Assembly (NCBI GenBank): GCA_963752565.1
Contig: CAVVZC010000003.1
Coordinates: forward strand, 496,001-560,000
Source: UBA11574 sp963752565
GTDB lineage: Bacteria; Desulfobacterota; Desulfobacteria; Desulfobacterales; UBA11574
DNA length: 64,000 nt
Reading direction: 5' to 3'
Program-made: the position numbers and the translations under genes
Notes under the pieces: model-generated
Databases searched by the model: none
Seen by the model: only the letters and a program-made list of their open reading frames with translations
Told to the model about the DNA's origin: nothing
Shown: in pieces, positions 33,496 to 43,482 of the stretch
How positions within the stretch are numbered: the stretch's first letter is position 1
How the letters are laid out: each line of letters opens with the position of its first letter

Positions 33496-35166
33496 TTAAG
33501 CGTTTTTCTTCGTGATATAATACTGTTGAGCCACGGAAATGACATTGTTTACAAGCCAGTATAGAACAAGCCCCGAAGAAAAATTGATAAAAATTACCGT
33601 AAAAACAATCGGCATCATCATCATCATTTTGGCCTGAGTAGGATCCCCTGCTGGCGGCGACATTTTTTGCTGAATAAACATGGTCGCTCCCATAATTATG
33701 GTTAAAACAGGTATGCCGTATGGCGCCTGCATGAATGGGATGGAAAAATCGAATCGAAAAAGACGATCCGGTGCTGCCAGATCATTGATCCACCAGAAAA
33801 ACGGCGCGTGTCTTAATTCTATGGCTTCATATAACATTCTATAAAGCGCAAAAAAAACGGGAATCTGCACCACCATTGGAAGACATCCGCCCAGGGGATT
33901 GACCTTATATGTTTTATACAATCCCATCATCTCTTGATTCATTTTTTTCTTGTCGTCTTTATATTTCTCTTTAATTTCCGCCATTAACGGTTGAATTTTT
34001 TTCATTGCAGCCATTGATTTATAGCTTTTACTTCCCAGCGGCCACAGAAGGATTTTGCTAAGTATCGTCAAAATGATAATGGCAACACCATAGTTGGGAA
34101 TAAAATTATATATAAAGTTCATTATCCAGACACATGGTTTGGCAAGTACGTCAAAGAAACCAAAATGGACGGCTTTGATCAGGTCATAATCCACGGTTTT
34201 TAAAACGGTCATGCTTTTCGGCCCGAAAAACAATTTGTACTTAAAAACATGCTGATCGTCAGGATGCATCACCTGCTCCGGCTCAACATATGTATTCATT
34301 AGGATCTTATCGTCATTAAGGCCAAGGTGCATACTGGCATCCACAGCCTCATCGGGCACGATGGCAGACATGAAATAACGATCCTGAACCGCAATCCATG
34401 TTAATTTTCCTGGATATACGTCTTTCTTTTTTATTTTCTTAATCTTAACTTGCTCGAGTTTATTGTTGATCAGTGCGCTCGGCCCTTCAAAGCCATACCT
34501 GCTCACGCTGTCCGATGTCTCTTTCAATAGAGATACTGTGAGATTATCTTTAATGGTCTGATCGGAACCGTTTTTAATGGCAACGTCAAGGGAAATTATA
34601 TAGGTTTCAGGTGAAAATAAATATGTCTTTTCAACGACAACCCCTTTGGGAGATGTCCATGAAAAAGAGATCTTTTTGGCTTTATTCTTGATATCTACAG
34701 AATCCTTCTCAAAATTAACTGAAAAAATCGCATCATCGATTCCCTGAAGGCTATTACCGGCAAACCCAATCCGTACGGTTCCTTGGGACAAATCAGGATT
34801 TATCATGTCAAGTAATGGAGAATCGGCATCAATGGTTTTTCGGTATTTGTTGAGGACAAAACTTTTGAATACAGCGCCTTTATCTGAAATCTTTGCGGTG
34901 TATAATGGTAAATTAACGGTTATCGTTCGTGAAGGTTTAATCGGCTCTGAAGCAAGTTCTTTTAAAGGGGGTGTTGTTTTTAAGAGGGGGGCTTCCTTGG
35001 GTGTCTTTTGTTTTTCTGTTATCCCTGATGTTTTATTTGACTGTTGTTCCGCTTGAATGGCTTGTTGGGGAAGTTTTTCCTTTTGTTTATCAACAAATAA
35101 AAAATTCCAGGCGATAAAGACAAGCAAAGACAGCCCTATTGCAATAAATAATCGCGCGTGTTCCAT
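33496..35166 (-). CDS. yidC: Membrane protein insertase YidC
   Basis: The 556-residue protein has an N-terminal membrane helix, a large periplasmic beta-sandwich domain (about residues 60-330) and the five-helix insertase core with KSYKSMAAMKKIQPLM, LGGCLPMVVQIPVF and the C-terminal helices. The gamma-proteobacterial-type large domain shows it is the Gram-negative form. It lies between yidD/rnpA and jag on the same strand. GAGGATA precedes the ATG at 35166. Confidence 0.97.
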   Translation of the reverse strand: MEHARLFIAIGLSLLVFIAWNFLFVDKQKEKLPQQAIQAEQQSNKTSGITEKQKTPKEAPLLKTTPPLKELASEPIKPSRTITVNLPLYTAKISDKGAVFKSFVLNKYRKTIDADSPLLDMINPDLSQGTVRIGFAGNSLQGIDDAIFSVNFEKDSVDIKNKAKKISFSWTSPKGVVVEKTYLFSPETYIISLDVAIKNGSDQTIKDNLTVSLLKETSDSVSRYGFEGPSALINNKLEQVKIKKIKKKDVYPGKLTWIAVQDRYFMSAIVPDEAVDASMHLGLNDDKILMNTYVEPEQVMHPDDQHVFKYKLFFGPKSMTVLKTVDYDLIKAVHFGFFDVLAKPCVWIMNFIYNFIPNYGVAIIILTILSKILLWPLGSKSYKSMAAMKKIQPLMAEIKEKYKDDKKKMNQEMMGLYKTYKVNPLGGCLPMVVQIPVFFALYRMLYEAIELRHAPFFWWINDLAAPDRLFRFDFSIPFMQAPYGIPVLTIIMGATMFIQQKMSPPAGDPTQAKMMMMMPIVFTVIFINFSSGLVLYWLVNNVISVAQQYYITKKNA

Positions 35167-35358
35167 TATCCTCTATCCTCTCCAAAGTGCAATACAATAC
35201 ATAAAAAGTTCTGTTCAGATTAATTGAATCATCGGTATTTTCGGGTTCAGAGAAGCAAAATTTGTGTAGGATTGTGCGAAGGCGGGCAAGTATATTTCCC
35301 TCCTGAATCGGCATCCTTTATTTCGAACCTGTCCCTTGGTGGTATCATTTACACTGCT

Positions 35359-35565
35359 TTATGGGACAGGATCGATTCCTCCCGGATGAAAGGGATGACA
35401 CCTAAAAATTCTTTTCAAAGCAAGGAGAAATCCCTTAAGAAGTCCATAACGCAAAATAGACTGATAGGCATACTCAGAACAGGTTGGATAAAAACGGCAT
35501 GCAGGAGCCAGTATTGGAGACAATATGAATTGATATGCTCTTATGAAAATCAGAGCCGGTATCAT
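35359..35565 (-). CDS. yidD: Membrane protein insertion efficiency factor YidD
   Basis: The 68-residue protein has the YidD signature SPILAPACRFYPTCSEYA and the C-terminal CHPFHPGGIDPVP. It sits between rnpA and yidC, as in almost all genomes. It supports insertion of membrane proteins. Confidence 0.95.
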   Translation of the reverse strand: MIPALIFIRAYQFILSPILAPACRFYPTCSEYAYQSILRYGLLKGFLLALKRIFRCHPFHPGGIDPVP

Positions 35566-35575
35566 AAATACTCTA

Positions 35576-35929
35576 TTAATGCTCTAAACTCCTGGAAATA
35601 TTTTTAAAAACGTCTTTCAGGGATAGAAAGGCCTGCTCCGATGTTAGATCAGCGGCCCTTTTTTTAGCGATAATATTGATATCCCAATGACCTGTAATAG
35701 TGTGCCTGTTTAGCCGAAAATATTCGCGAGAAAATCTTTTAATCCTGTTTCTTGTAGGGGCATTTCCTACTTTTCTCGCTACAGTGACACCAAGGCGGGT
35801 TCTTTGACATTGACCTGGAGAGAATATTGCAGTAAAATGACTATTTTGTGTTTTCTTCCCCAAAAAAGACAATTTAAGAAATTCGGAGCGTTTTAATATT
35901 CTGTCCGCCTTGGTAAAACAAAAGCGCAA
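35576..35929 (-). CDS. rnpA: Ribonuclease P protein component
   Basis: The 117-residue basic protein contains the RnpA core (TVARKVGNAPTRNRIKRF; the RNR motif). It is the protein subunit that helps RNase P mature tRNA 5' ends. The start is TTG with GAGGAG about six bases upstream. It lies between rpmH and yidD. Confidence 0.95.
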   Translation of the reverse strand: MRFCFTKADRILKRSEFLKLSFLGKKTQNSHFTAIFSPGQCQRTRLGVTVARKVGNAPTRNRIKRFSREYFRLNRHTITGHWDINIIAKKRAADLTSEQAFLSLKDVFKNISRSLEH

Positions 35930-35989
35930 AAGAGACTCCTCTGTTCAACCCTTTATTATCTCTTAATTTATTTTATCGAGCAACACTTT

Positions 35990-36124
35990 TCATACCGTCA
36001 AACGGGTCCTGCCTTTTGCTCTGCGCCTGTTGATAATCCTTCTGCCTTGCTTTGTCGACATTCTTTTCAGAAACCCGTGTGTTCTTGCCCGCTTAATTCT
36101 GCTTGGTTGATATGTTCGTTTCAT
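35990..36124 (-). CDS. rpmH: 50S ribosomal protein L34
   Basis: A 44-residue minus-strand frame encodes a complete bL34: MKRTYQPS, RIKRARTHGFL, KRMSTKQGRR and INRRRAKGRTRLTV. It is immediately upstream of rnpA. It is short and easily missed. Two predicted minus-strand promoters lie upstream. Confidence 0.96.
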   Translation of the reverse strand: MKRTYQPSRIKRARTHGFLKRMSTKQGRRIINRRRAKGRTRLTV

Positions 36125-36204
36125 AACCCAAAATCCCTATTCAGACACCAACGTGTTTTTTCCACCCATTGAAAAAAAGTGTTATTTATGAATTAAACCA
36201 AAAA

Positions 36205-36233
36205 TATAAATCACAAGATAACCGAGTTGTCAA
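36205..36233 (-). promoter_or_regulatory. Predicted rpmH promoter
   Basis: On the minus strand TTGACA (36228-36233) and TTTATA (36205-36210) are 17 bases apart, giving a leader of about 75 bases. A second TTGACA-N17-TTATTA lies at 36261-36289, suggesting tandem promoters for the rpmH-rnpA-yidD-yidC group. Confidence 0.5.
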
Positions 36234-36309
36234 GCTTCAAACTTAACCAATAATTCAAAATAATAAATAATACATTTTTCAAATGTCAAGTGCAACATCC
36301 AACCCCCTT

Positions 36310-37839
36310 TTATTCCTTGATAATTTCAAAAATGTTAAACTCTTCCATATGAAGCTTGGCGTCCGGGTATATGACAATTTGCCTACCGATAACTCGCTCG
36401 ACAGCAACGATAATATGGCTTTCCTCACCATAAAGAAGTTCGGCAATTTCAGGGTTTACTCTCAGGCTGACCTTCACCCCTATCATGTCTCGTGATTCGC
36501 GAAGAATTTCTCTATAGATATTGTAACATATTGTCTGTTTTGAGATAAGATATCCTTCTCCGTCACAATAAAAGCAGGGCTCGCACAATATCCTTGTCAA
36601 CGGTTTTCGAATCCGCTTTCGGGTCATTTGTATCAATCCCAACTCTGATATGGGTAGTACATGGGTTTTACTTCTATCTTTTTTAAGCGCCTCCTTTAGA
36701 ACGTTAAAGACTTTTTCCTGATTCGACTTTTTTTCCATATCGATAAAATCGATAATAATGATTCCCCCGATATCCCGAAGACGGATTTGATATGCGATTT
36801 CTTTAACAGCTTCAAGGTTGGTTTTTAGAATCGTTTCCTCCAGATTATATTTACCGACATATCGCCCTGTGTTTACATCGATGGCCACCAGTGCCTCTGT
36901 AAGTTCGATCACGATATATCCCCCGGACTTCAACCACACCTTCTTTTTTAATGCGCGTGAAATATCCGCTTCTAAATTAAATGAATCAAAAATCGGCTCC
37001 AAACCTTCATAAAACTCCACGGAATCTTTAAGGCTTGGCATGAATTCATCAAGAAATTTTAAAATAGATTCATACCCCGAACGAGAATCTATGATCAGTT
37101 TTTCAGCTTCATGCAACAAAAGATCCCTAACAGCACGAAGACTAACGGCCACCTCCTTATGTAAAAGATACGGCGCCGGAGCTGTTTGATATTTTTGTTG
37201 AATACTCTCCCACAAATTATTGAGAAACCCCATCTCATATTTAAGCTTCTCTTCTTGAACACCTTCTGCTGCAGTTCGAACAATATATCCGAAATTATTC
37301 TCACGGATAGATTCAACGGTCGTCTTTAAGCGATTCCGCTCTGTATCATCTTCTATTCGCCTGGATATCCCAATATGCTCTGATGCCGGCATAAGCACAA
37401 GAAATCTGCCGGGAAGGGAAATGTGCGTTGTCAGCCGCGCTCCTTTTGAGCCCATGGGAGCTTTAGCGGCTTGAACCATCATTTCTTGTCCTTCAGTGAT
37501 AAGTTCTTCAATGTGCAAATCACGACGAATCGAGGAAAGATAAGAATTATAAGGAATGCCGTCTTCTGTACTACTATTGTTATTCAAGAAATCTTCAATA
37601 GGGCTAATATTTCCACCAATGATATCGGTCACATAGATAAAAGCAGCCTGCATGAGCCCTATATCTACAAAAGCAGCCTGCATGCCCGGAAGAACTCGCT
37701 GTACCTTTCCCTTGTAAATATTTCCGGCAATATCTGAAGCATCTCCCTGTTCTATGAAAAGTTCAGCAATGTTTCCATCCTCTAAAAGCGCTACTCTGGT
37801 TTCATGATCAGCAACATTGATGACAATTTTTTTATACAT
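36310..37839 (-). CDS. rng: Ribonuclease G (Rne/Rng family)
   Basis: The 509-residue protein has the S1 RNA-binding domain near the N-terminus (GNIYKGKVQRVLPGMQAAFVDIG) and the catalytic Rne/Rng core with VDVNTG and FIDM-type acidic residues and a zinc-link CEPCFYCDGEGY. It processes rRNA and tRNA precursors. It is 21 bases downstream of a TIGR03960 gene on the same strand, a pairing common in Deltaproteobacteria. Confidence 0.95.
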   Translation of the reverse strand: MYKKIVINVADHETRVALLEDGNIAELFIEQGDASDIAGNIYKGKVQRVLPGMQAAFVDIGLMQAAFIYVTDIIGGNISPIEDFLNNNSSTEDGIPYNSYLSSIRRDLHIEELITEGQEMMVQAAKAPMGSKGARLTTHISLPGRFLVLMPASEHIGISRRIEDDTERNRLKTTVESIRENNFGYIVRTAAEGVQEEKLKYEMGFLNNLWESIQQKYQTAPAPYLLHKEVAVSLRAVRDLLLHEAEKLIIDSRSGYESILKFLDEFMPSLKDSVEFYEGLEPIFDSFNLEADISRALKKKVWLKSGGYIVIELTEALVAIDVNTGRYVGKYNLEETILKTNLEAVKEIAYQIRLRDIGGIIIIDFIDMEKKSNQEKVFNVLKEALKKDRSKTHVLPISELGLIQMTRKRIRKPLTRILCEPCFYCDGEGYLISKQTICYNIYREILRESRDMIGVKVSLRVNPEIAELLYGEESHIIVAVERVIGRQIVIYPDAKLHMEEFNIFEIIKE

Positions 37840-37859
37840 GTTTTTTCCCGATTTTTAAA

Positions 37860-40361
37860 TTATAGTTTAACAACCGCTGCCTGTTTTACCTCTACATTGG
37901 ATAACCCGAAAATCTTTTCAAGAACCTCAAAGGGTCTCACCGTTTGCCCCGGTTCCGATCTAAGGGTCATCCTCAGCTGATTGGGTGCGAGTAATGTCAG
38001 ATTTATCACCATCTCTTTTAAGTTTATCTTTTTGGTTTTTCCTTTTCGATTGAACCGCGTTACTATGAATTCTGACATTTTGCTAAAATGGTTCATTTTT
38101 TCTTCATCAAAAAAACCGTTTTGGGAGGTTACCATATAAATAGCGGGCTCAAATGTATTATTCGAAGACTTCGTCGGGGCAAGATGACAGCTAAGAATAC
38201 GCAATCCCTCTGGAAGATGACTATTTAATCCGTTTATGATGGTTTGAGATTTTACATTGCCATGTAAGGATAAATAAAATATTTCATTCAAACTCTCTAT
38301 GCCGATGGGCAGCGCATCTTCAAAGGATATCGCCGGCTTCGGATGAAACCCTTCTGAATATTTAACAGGTATGCCGGCACGTCGGATCGCACGAAAAAAA
38401 ATTTTAACCATTTCAAGATGCCCAAAATATTTTGCCTGATCCAGCTTAGAAAATGATATCTTTAATTTTTTATACCCTTTGGGTTTATGATGGTCTTGCG
38501 TAAAATTGTTGGCCCTATCTTCACTGGTGTCATCAAACACTTTGGGTTCAATAACTTCAAAATCACACGCCCCGCATTGGTTACAATTACCGTTTCGACA
38601 ATCGATGGTGTGCTCACCTTCTGCGGCTTTATTCCACTCGCTTATTAAATAATCTTTTGACACCATGGTATCAATATGATCCCACGGTAACGGTTCGATA
38701 GTATTTCTAATTCGTGTTGTAAAAAAATCAATATCAATACCTTCATCTAATAAAGACGCTTCCCACGACCGATATCTGAACTTATCGCTCCAGCCGTCAA
38801 ATTTACATCCTTTGTTATATGCAGCCACCAACAAACGGTTAAGACGACGGTCTCCCCGTGCCCAAAGTCCTTCTATAATACTCACTTCGGGGTTCTGCCA
38901 CTTAAATCGAACTCCTGGTATTTTTAGTTTCTTCTTTAACCAGGTAATTTTATGTTTCGATTCTTCCAATGAAATTTGAGACGACCACTGAAAAGGAGTG
39001 TGAGGTTTTGGAATAAAAGTTGTTATACTGACGTTGATTTGGCCTTTTCGCCGATCTTTACGGTTGACTGTTTTGAGTCTTTTCACAAGATCGACGATTG
39101 CTTCTAAGTCGTCTTCCGTTTCTGTTGGAAGGCCGACCATAAAATAAAGCTTTACAACCTGCCACCCTAATAAAAACGCATATTTTACAGTGTCTATGAT
39201 GTCTTTTTCCGTTATATTTTTATTGATCACGTCTCGAAGCCGCTGGCTTCCCGCTTCCGGTGCTATGGTAAAGCCGGTTTTTCTGACCTTTTTTACAAGA
39301 TTCATCAGGTTGGGGGTTAATGTACCAGCTCTTAGAGAAGGAAGAGATATCGCAATGCGGTGATTCGCATACCTGGACATCATATTTTCCATTAATGGTA
39401 AAATACAGCCATAATCCCCAGTACTTAAAGATAACAGTGATATGTCTTCATAACCGGTTGCAGCAACTGAAGCATCTGAAAGCGAAAGCAACTTCTTTAA
39501 AGATCTTTCACGGACCGGGCGGTATATCATCCCGGCCTGGCAAAACCGGCATCCTCTGGTGCATCCTCTTGATATTTCAAGTCTTAAGCGATCATGAACT
39601 GGTTTACCGTATGGAATAATCGGTGTGTCGGGAAAGGGCACTTCATTAAGATCGCCAACCACCGCTTTTTTAATTTTATCGTAATCCGGATATCTTGGCA
39701 AAAGCGTCTGAAAACCATGGTGATCAAATTCCGGATTAAAAAACTCCGGGACATAGACACCTTCAATGTGAGACCATTGTCTCAAAAGGGTTTCTTTGTC
39801 CCGGCTATCCTCTGCCTTCCATTCAAGCCAAGCCCGGCACATTTTTATGATGACTTTTTCACCGTCTCCAATTACTATGGCATCAAAAAAATCTGCCACC
39901 GGCTCTGAATTACATGTACAAGGACCACCTGCAATAACAAATGGGAATGAAACGTCCCGATGTCGCGCCAGAAAAGGAATGCTGGCCAGATCTAACATGC
40001 TGAGTATATTCGTATAATTAAGCTCATAAAGAAGGCTAAAACCGATGATATCAAACTCGTTTAGCGGTTTCTTTGATTCCAGCGAAGCAACCGAGAGCCT
40101 GGATGATCTGAGATATTCCTCCATATCAGATGCAGGTGCAAAAACCCTTTCAGCAGCAATCTTTGGGTGGCTGTTAAGGATATGATACAGTATCTGAAGT
40201 CCGAAATGAGATGTTCCGATCTCATATAGATCCGGAAAAGCAAGCGCAAAACATAAGTCTATCTTACTGTGATCTTTTTTAATGGCGTTGATTTCAGAGC
40301 CTAAATATCGACTGGGTTGCTCTATCAGGGGTAAGATATCTTGAATGCTTTTTATGCTCAT
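37860..40361 (-). CDS. TIGR03960-family radical SAM protein with C-terminal DUF2344 domain
   Basis: The protein (about 833 residues from the ATG at 40361) has a B12-binding-type N-terminal domain, then the radical SAM cluster CTRGCRFC (CX3CX2C) near residue 272, a middle helix-rich region, and a C-terminal DUF2344/TIGR03936 domain (FSKLDQAKYFGHLEMVKIF region). The presumed role is in tRNA or rRNA modification or RNase G-linked processing but is not proven. It is immediately upstream of rng. A GTG at 40385 would extend it by eight residues. Confidence 0.88.
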   Translation of the reverse strand: MSIKSIQDILPLIEQPSRYLGSEINAIKKDHSKIDLCFALAFPDLYEIGTSHFGLQILYHILNSHPKIAAERVFAPASDMEEYLRSSRLSVASLESKKPLNEFDIIGFSLLYELNYTNILSMLDLASIPFLARHRDVSFPFVIAGGPCTCNSEPVADFFDAIVIGDGEKVIIKMCRAWLEWKAEDSRDKETLLRQWSHIEGVYVPEFFNPEFDHHGFQTLLPRYPDYDKIKKAVVGDLNEVPFPDTPIIPYGKPVHDRLRLEISRGCTRGCRFCQAGMIYRPVRERSLKKLLSLSDASVAATGYEDISLLSLSTGDYGCILPLMENMMSRYANHRIAISLPSLRAGTLTPNLMNLVKKVRKTGFTIAPEAGSQRLRDVINKNITEKDIIDTVKYAFLLGWQVVKLYFMVGLPTETEDDLEAIVDLVKRLKTVNRKDRRKGQINVSITTFIPKPHTPFQWSSQISLEESKHKITWLKKKLKIPGVRFKWQNPEVSIIEGLWARGDRRLNRLLVAAYNKGCKFDGWSDKFRYRSWEASLLDEGIDIDFFTTRIRNTIEPLPWDHIDTMVSKDYLISEWNKAAEGEHTIDCRNGNCNQCGACDFEVIEPKVFDDTSEDRANNFTQDHHKPKGYKKLKISFSKLDQAKYFGHLEMVKIFFRAIRRAGIPVKYSEGFHPKPAISFEDALPIGIESLNEIFYLSLHGNVKSQTIINGLNSHLPEGLRILSCHLAPTKSSNNTFEPAIYMVTSQNGFFDEEKMNHFSKMSEFIVTRFNRKGKTKKINLKEMVINLTLLAPNQLRMTLRSEPGQTVRPFEVLEKIFGLSNVEVKQAAVVKL

Positions 40362-40637
40362 GATATATATTTTCTCAAAAATCACATTATTTAAGTGCCG
40401 GACAGAAATCCATGGGTGAAAAAATGGATTGGTTTTTCTTATTTATAACAACGTCGGGCTATTTTTTTGCAATGAGATGTGGCGAAATCTCGATACATAG
40501 GGATTCGCAAAAACTTCAGGTATACTCGCGGACATGCCGGGGTTTTAGTGAATCTTATATACGCTAGAGATCGGCCCAGATCAAATAAAAATTGTTCTAT
40601 TTAGGTTACACTTAATCGTATTATACCGGAGCTCAAA

Positions 40638-42050
40638 ATGCCAGAAATAAAATCTCAAGACAATACACTTATAATTTCGGCGGTTTTCCTTTTCATTTTT
40701 TTTTGCCCGTTTTTTCTTATGACACCGGCCCCCCTCAACGCTGAAAGTTTGCGCGAAAGTGCGGTTGTGAAAGCCATTCGAAAAGTCAGCCCCGCAGTGG
40801 TTAACATAAGCTCGGAGTTTGAGGTTCGCAAGCGTGCAAATCCATTTTACGGGTTTGGAATGGACCCTGACTTCGAATCTTTTTTCAAAGACTTTTTCGA
40901 TCCTGGTTTCGAACAAAAATATAAGCGAACCAGCCTGGGATCCGGAGTCATTATTGATGGCAAACGAGGATTTATTCTTACCAACAAACACGTGATTGTA
41001 AAAAGTTCAACCATTACCGTTGCTTTAAGAGACGGGCGTGAATTCAAAGCACAAATTATAGGTGCAGATCCTGATTCCGATCTCGCCGTTTTGCGTATTT
41101 CCCCCAAAGGTGATCTTCCGGCTATTGAAATGGGTAATTCCAACAATCTTATGATTGGAGAAACGGTGATCGCCATCGGAAATCCTTTCGGTTTTTCAAA
41201 CACCGTAACAACAGGTGTCATCAGCGCCACAAATCGGAGTATCAAGGTCGACAATGCATTCTACCATGATTTTATCCAGACGGATGCTTCTATTAACCCG
41301 GGAAACAGCGGAGGACCGCTATTGAACATTTATGGTGAGCTTATCGGTATTAATACCGCCATATATGCCAAAGCCCAAGGTATCGGTTTTGCCATACCCA
41401 TTAACAAAGCCAGACGGATTGTTACAGACCTTATCAAATACGGAGAGGTTATACCGGCCTGGATAGGTGTTACCGTACAAGATTTGGATGCTGAACTGGC
41501 CCGATATCTTAAAGCAACGGCCGTCAAAGGTGTATTGGTTAAAAAAACTGAAAAGCCTGGTCCTGCCTTTAAAGCTGGCATTCACGAGGGAGATATTATA
41601 CGATCTATTGGATCTCGAAAAATTCTTTCTCAAAACGATTTTAATACAGCGATGAGCAACATTTCAGCCGGAGAAACCATTAACATAAACATATGGAGAA
41701 ATGGCAAAACGAGAGATATTTCTGTTACATTTTCATCCTTTCCGATAGAGCTGGCTTTGGACCTGGCTCACAACATTCTCGGAATCACGGTAAAAAATCT
41801 TTCCAATAAAAATCGTTCTATTTACAAAACACTGACTCAAGAGGGGGTTGTGATTACAGAAATTGATCGCAATTCATATCTCGCCCGTATCGGCGCCAGG
41901 CCCGGAGATGTTATTCGACAGATAGATGAATTAACGATAAAAAATATTAATGATTTTAAAAAGGCGGTGATTAAATACCGCAAAAAAAATTCATTGATTA
42001 TCGTATTACAACGAAAAAATCAGCTTTATAATATTACGGTTAAACTATAA
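40638..42050 (+). CDS. HtrA/Do-type trypsin-like serine protease with two PDZ domains
   Basis: The 470-residue protein has an N-terminal signal/anchor segment (residues about 11-32), a trypsin-like domain with His118 (TNKHVIV), Asp148 (DSDLAV) and Ser224 (NPGNSGGPLL), and two PDZ-like domains (about residues 285-360 and 385-465). It acts in periplasmic protein quality control. GGAG precedes the ATG at 40638. It is followed after 35 bases by asnS. Confidence 0.95.
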   Translation: MPEIKSQDNTLIISAVFLFIFFCPFFLMTPAPLNAESLRESAVVKAIRKVSPAVVNISSEFEVRKRANPFYGFGMDPDFESFFKDFFDPGFEQKYKRTSLGSGVIIDGKRGFILTNKHVIVKSSTITVALRDGREFKAQIIGADPDSDLAVLRISPKGDLPAIEMGNSNNLMIGETVIAIGNPFGFSNTVTTGVISATNRSIKVDNAFYHDFIQTDASINPGNSGGPLLNIYGELIGINTAIYAKAQGIGFAIPINKARRIVTDLIKYGEVIPAWIGVTVQDLDAELARYLKATAVKGVLVKKTEKPGPAFKAGIHEGDIIRSIGSRKILSQNDFNTAMSNISAGETININIWRNGKTRDISVTFSSFPIELALDLAHNILGITVKNLSNKNRSIYKTLTQEGVVITEIDRNSYLARIGARPGDVIRQIDELTIKNINDFKKAVIKYRKKNSLIIVLQRKNQLYNITVKL

Positions 42051-42085
42051 CCATCTAAATTGCTGTTTTGATGTGGAGGCTTATG

Positions 42086-43468
42086 ATGAAACGCACAAAA
42101 ATCGTAAACTTACTTCAATCAAAAACCCCCATCGGTCATATTCTTTTAAAGGGTTGGGTCCGAACCCGGCGTGATTCAAAAAGTTTCTCATTTATTGAAG
42201 TTAACGACGGATCCTGTCTTAAAAATATTCAGATCATCGCAGACAACACTTTAAACAATTACAAAAACATTGCCACACTCTCTACTGGATCTGCCGTTGC
42301 GGTTTCCGGCAAACTTTCAAAATCAAAAGGTTCCGGCCAAACATGGGAGGTTATAGCGGAAACGGTCGAGATTTTAAGTGTCGCCCTCGAAACCTACCCG
42401 CTTCAGAAAAAACGTCATACAGATGAATTTTTAAGAACCATCGCTCATCTAAGACCTCGAACAAATAAATACGGCGCCACATTTCGAATCAGATCGGAGT
42501 TGTCATACGCTATTCATAAATTTTTTAGAGGCAAAGGGTTTAAATATATCCATTCACCCGTCATCACCGGCTCAGATTGTGAAGGGGCGGGGGAGTTGTT
42601 TCGGGTAACCACACTGGCTCTGGATAATTTGCCCTTTATGGACGGTAAAACAGACTATACCAAAGATTTCTTTGGCAAAGAGGTAAACCTAACCGTATCC
42701 GGACAGTTGTCCGCAGAAATGTTTGCCCTTGCCCTTGGAGATGTTTATACCTTTGGCCCAACTTTTCGAGCCGAAAACTCCCAAACCAGCAGACATGTTG
42801 CAGAATTTTGGATGGTTGAACCAGAGATGGCGTTCTGTGATCTTAAAGGAAATATGGATCTTGCTGAAGAAATGATAAAATTTTTAACAAAATTTGTTCT
42901 CGAGGAATGTAACGATGACATTGAACTATTTGCAAAATATGTGGATAAAACCTTGATAAAAACCCTGGACAATGTAGCGTCATCCGATTTTAAACGCCTG
43001 CCCTATACTTCTGCCGTAGACATATTAAAAAAATCTGGAAAAAAATTTGAATATGACATCAATTTTGGAAGAGACCTTCAAACCGAACACGAACGATATT
43101 TAACAGAACAATACTTTAAAAAACCTTTAATTGTCTACGACTACCCCAAAACCATAAAACCATTTTATATGCGTTTAAACGATGATCAACAAACGGTAGC
43201 AGCTATGGATGTTCTTGTGCCTCGAATTGGAGAAATTATTGGTGGAAGCCAGCGCGAAGAACGCCTGGAGGTGCTTGAAAACCGGATGAATGAAATGGAT
43301 ATGCCGAAAGAGAATTACTGGTGGTATTTGGATTCAAGGCGTTTCGGATCTGTTGAACACAGTGGCTTTGGCCTTGGATTCGAACGGTTGCTTATGTTGA
43401 TAACCGGTATCAGCAACATCCGGGATGTTATTCCCTTTCCAAGAACGCCCAACAGTATAGAATTTTAA
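42086..43468 (+). CDS. asnS: Asparaginyl-tRNA synthetase
   Basis: The 461-residue class II synthetase has the OB-fold anticodon domain (GWVRTRRDSKSFSFIEVNDG), motif 2 (FRAENSQTSRHVAEF with EPEMAF) and motif 3 (GFGLGFERLLMLITG). It charges tRNA-Asn. I start at the ATG at 42086 (GGAGG six bases before), giving MKRTKIVNLL. Confidence 0.95.
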   Translation: MKRTKIVNLLQSKTPIGHILLKGWVRTRRDSKSFSFIEVNDGSCLKNIQIIADNTLNNYKNIATLSTGSAVAVSGKLSKSKGSGQTWEVIAETVEILSVALETYPLQKKRHTDEFLRTIAHLRPRTNKYGATFRIRSELSYAIHKFFRGKGFKYIHSPVITGSDCEGAGELFRVTTLALDNLPFMDGKTDYTKDFFGKEVNLTVSGQLSAEMFALALGDVYTFGPTFRAENSQTSRHVAEFWMVEPEMAFCDLKGNMDLAEEMIKFLTKFVLEECNDDIELFAKYVDKTLIKTLDNVASSDFKRLPYTSAVDILKKSGKKFEYDINFGRDLQTEHERYLTEQYFKKPLIVYDYPKTIKPFYMRLNDDQQTVAAMDVLVPRIGEIIGGSQREERLEVLENRMNEMDMPKENYWWYLDSRRFGSVEHSGFGLGFERLLMLITGISNIRDVIPFPRTPNSIEF

Positions 43469-43482
43469 CAATTCCTTTATAT

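Noticed and set aside
35224..35607. A plus-strand frame of 127 codons across yidD and its upstream gap
   Set aside because: It lies antisense to yidD and part of rnpA, both strongly supported on the minus strand, and has no recognisable domain.
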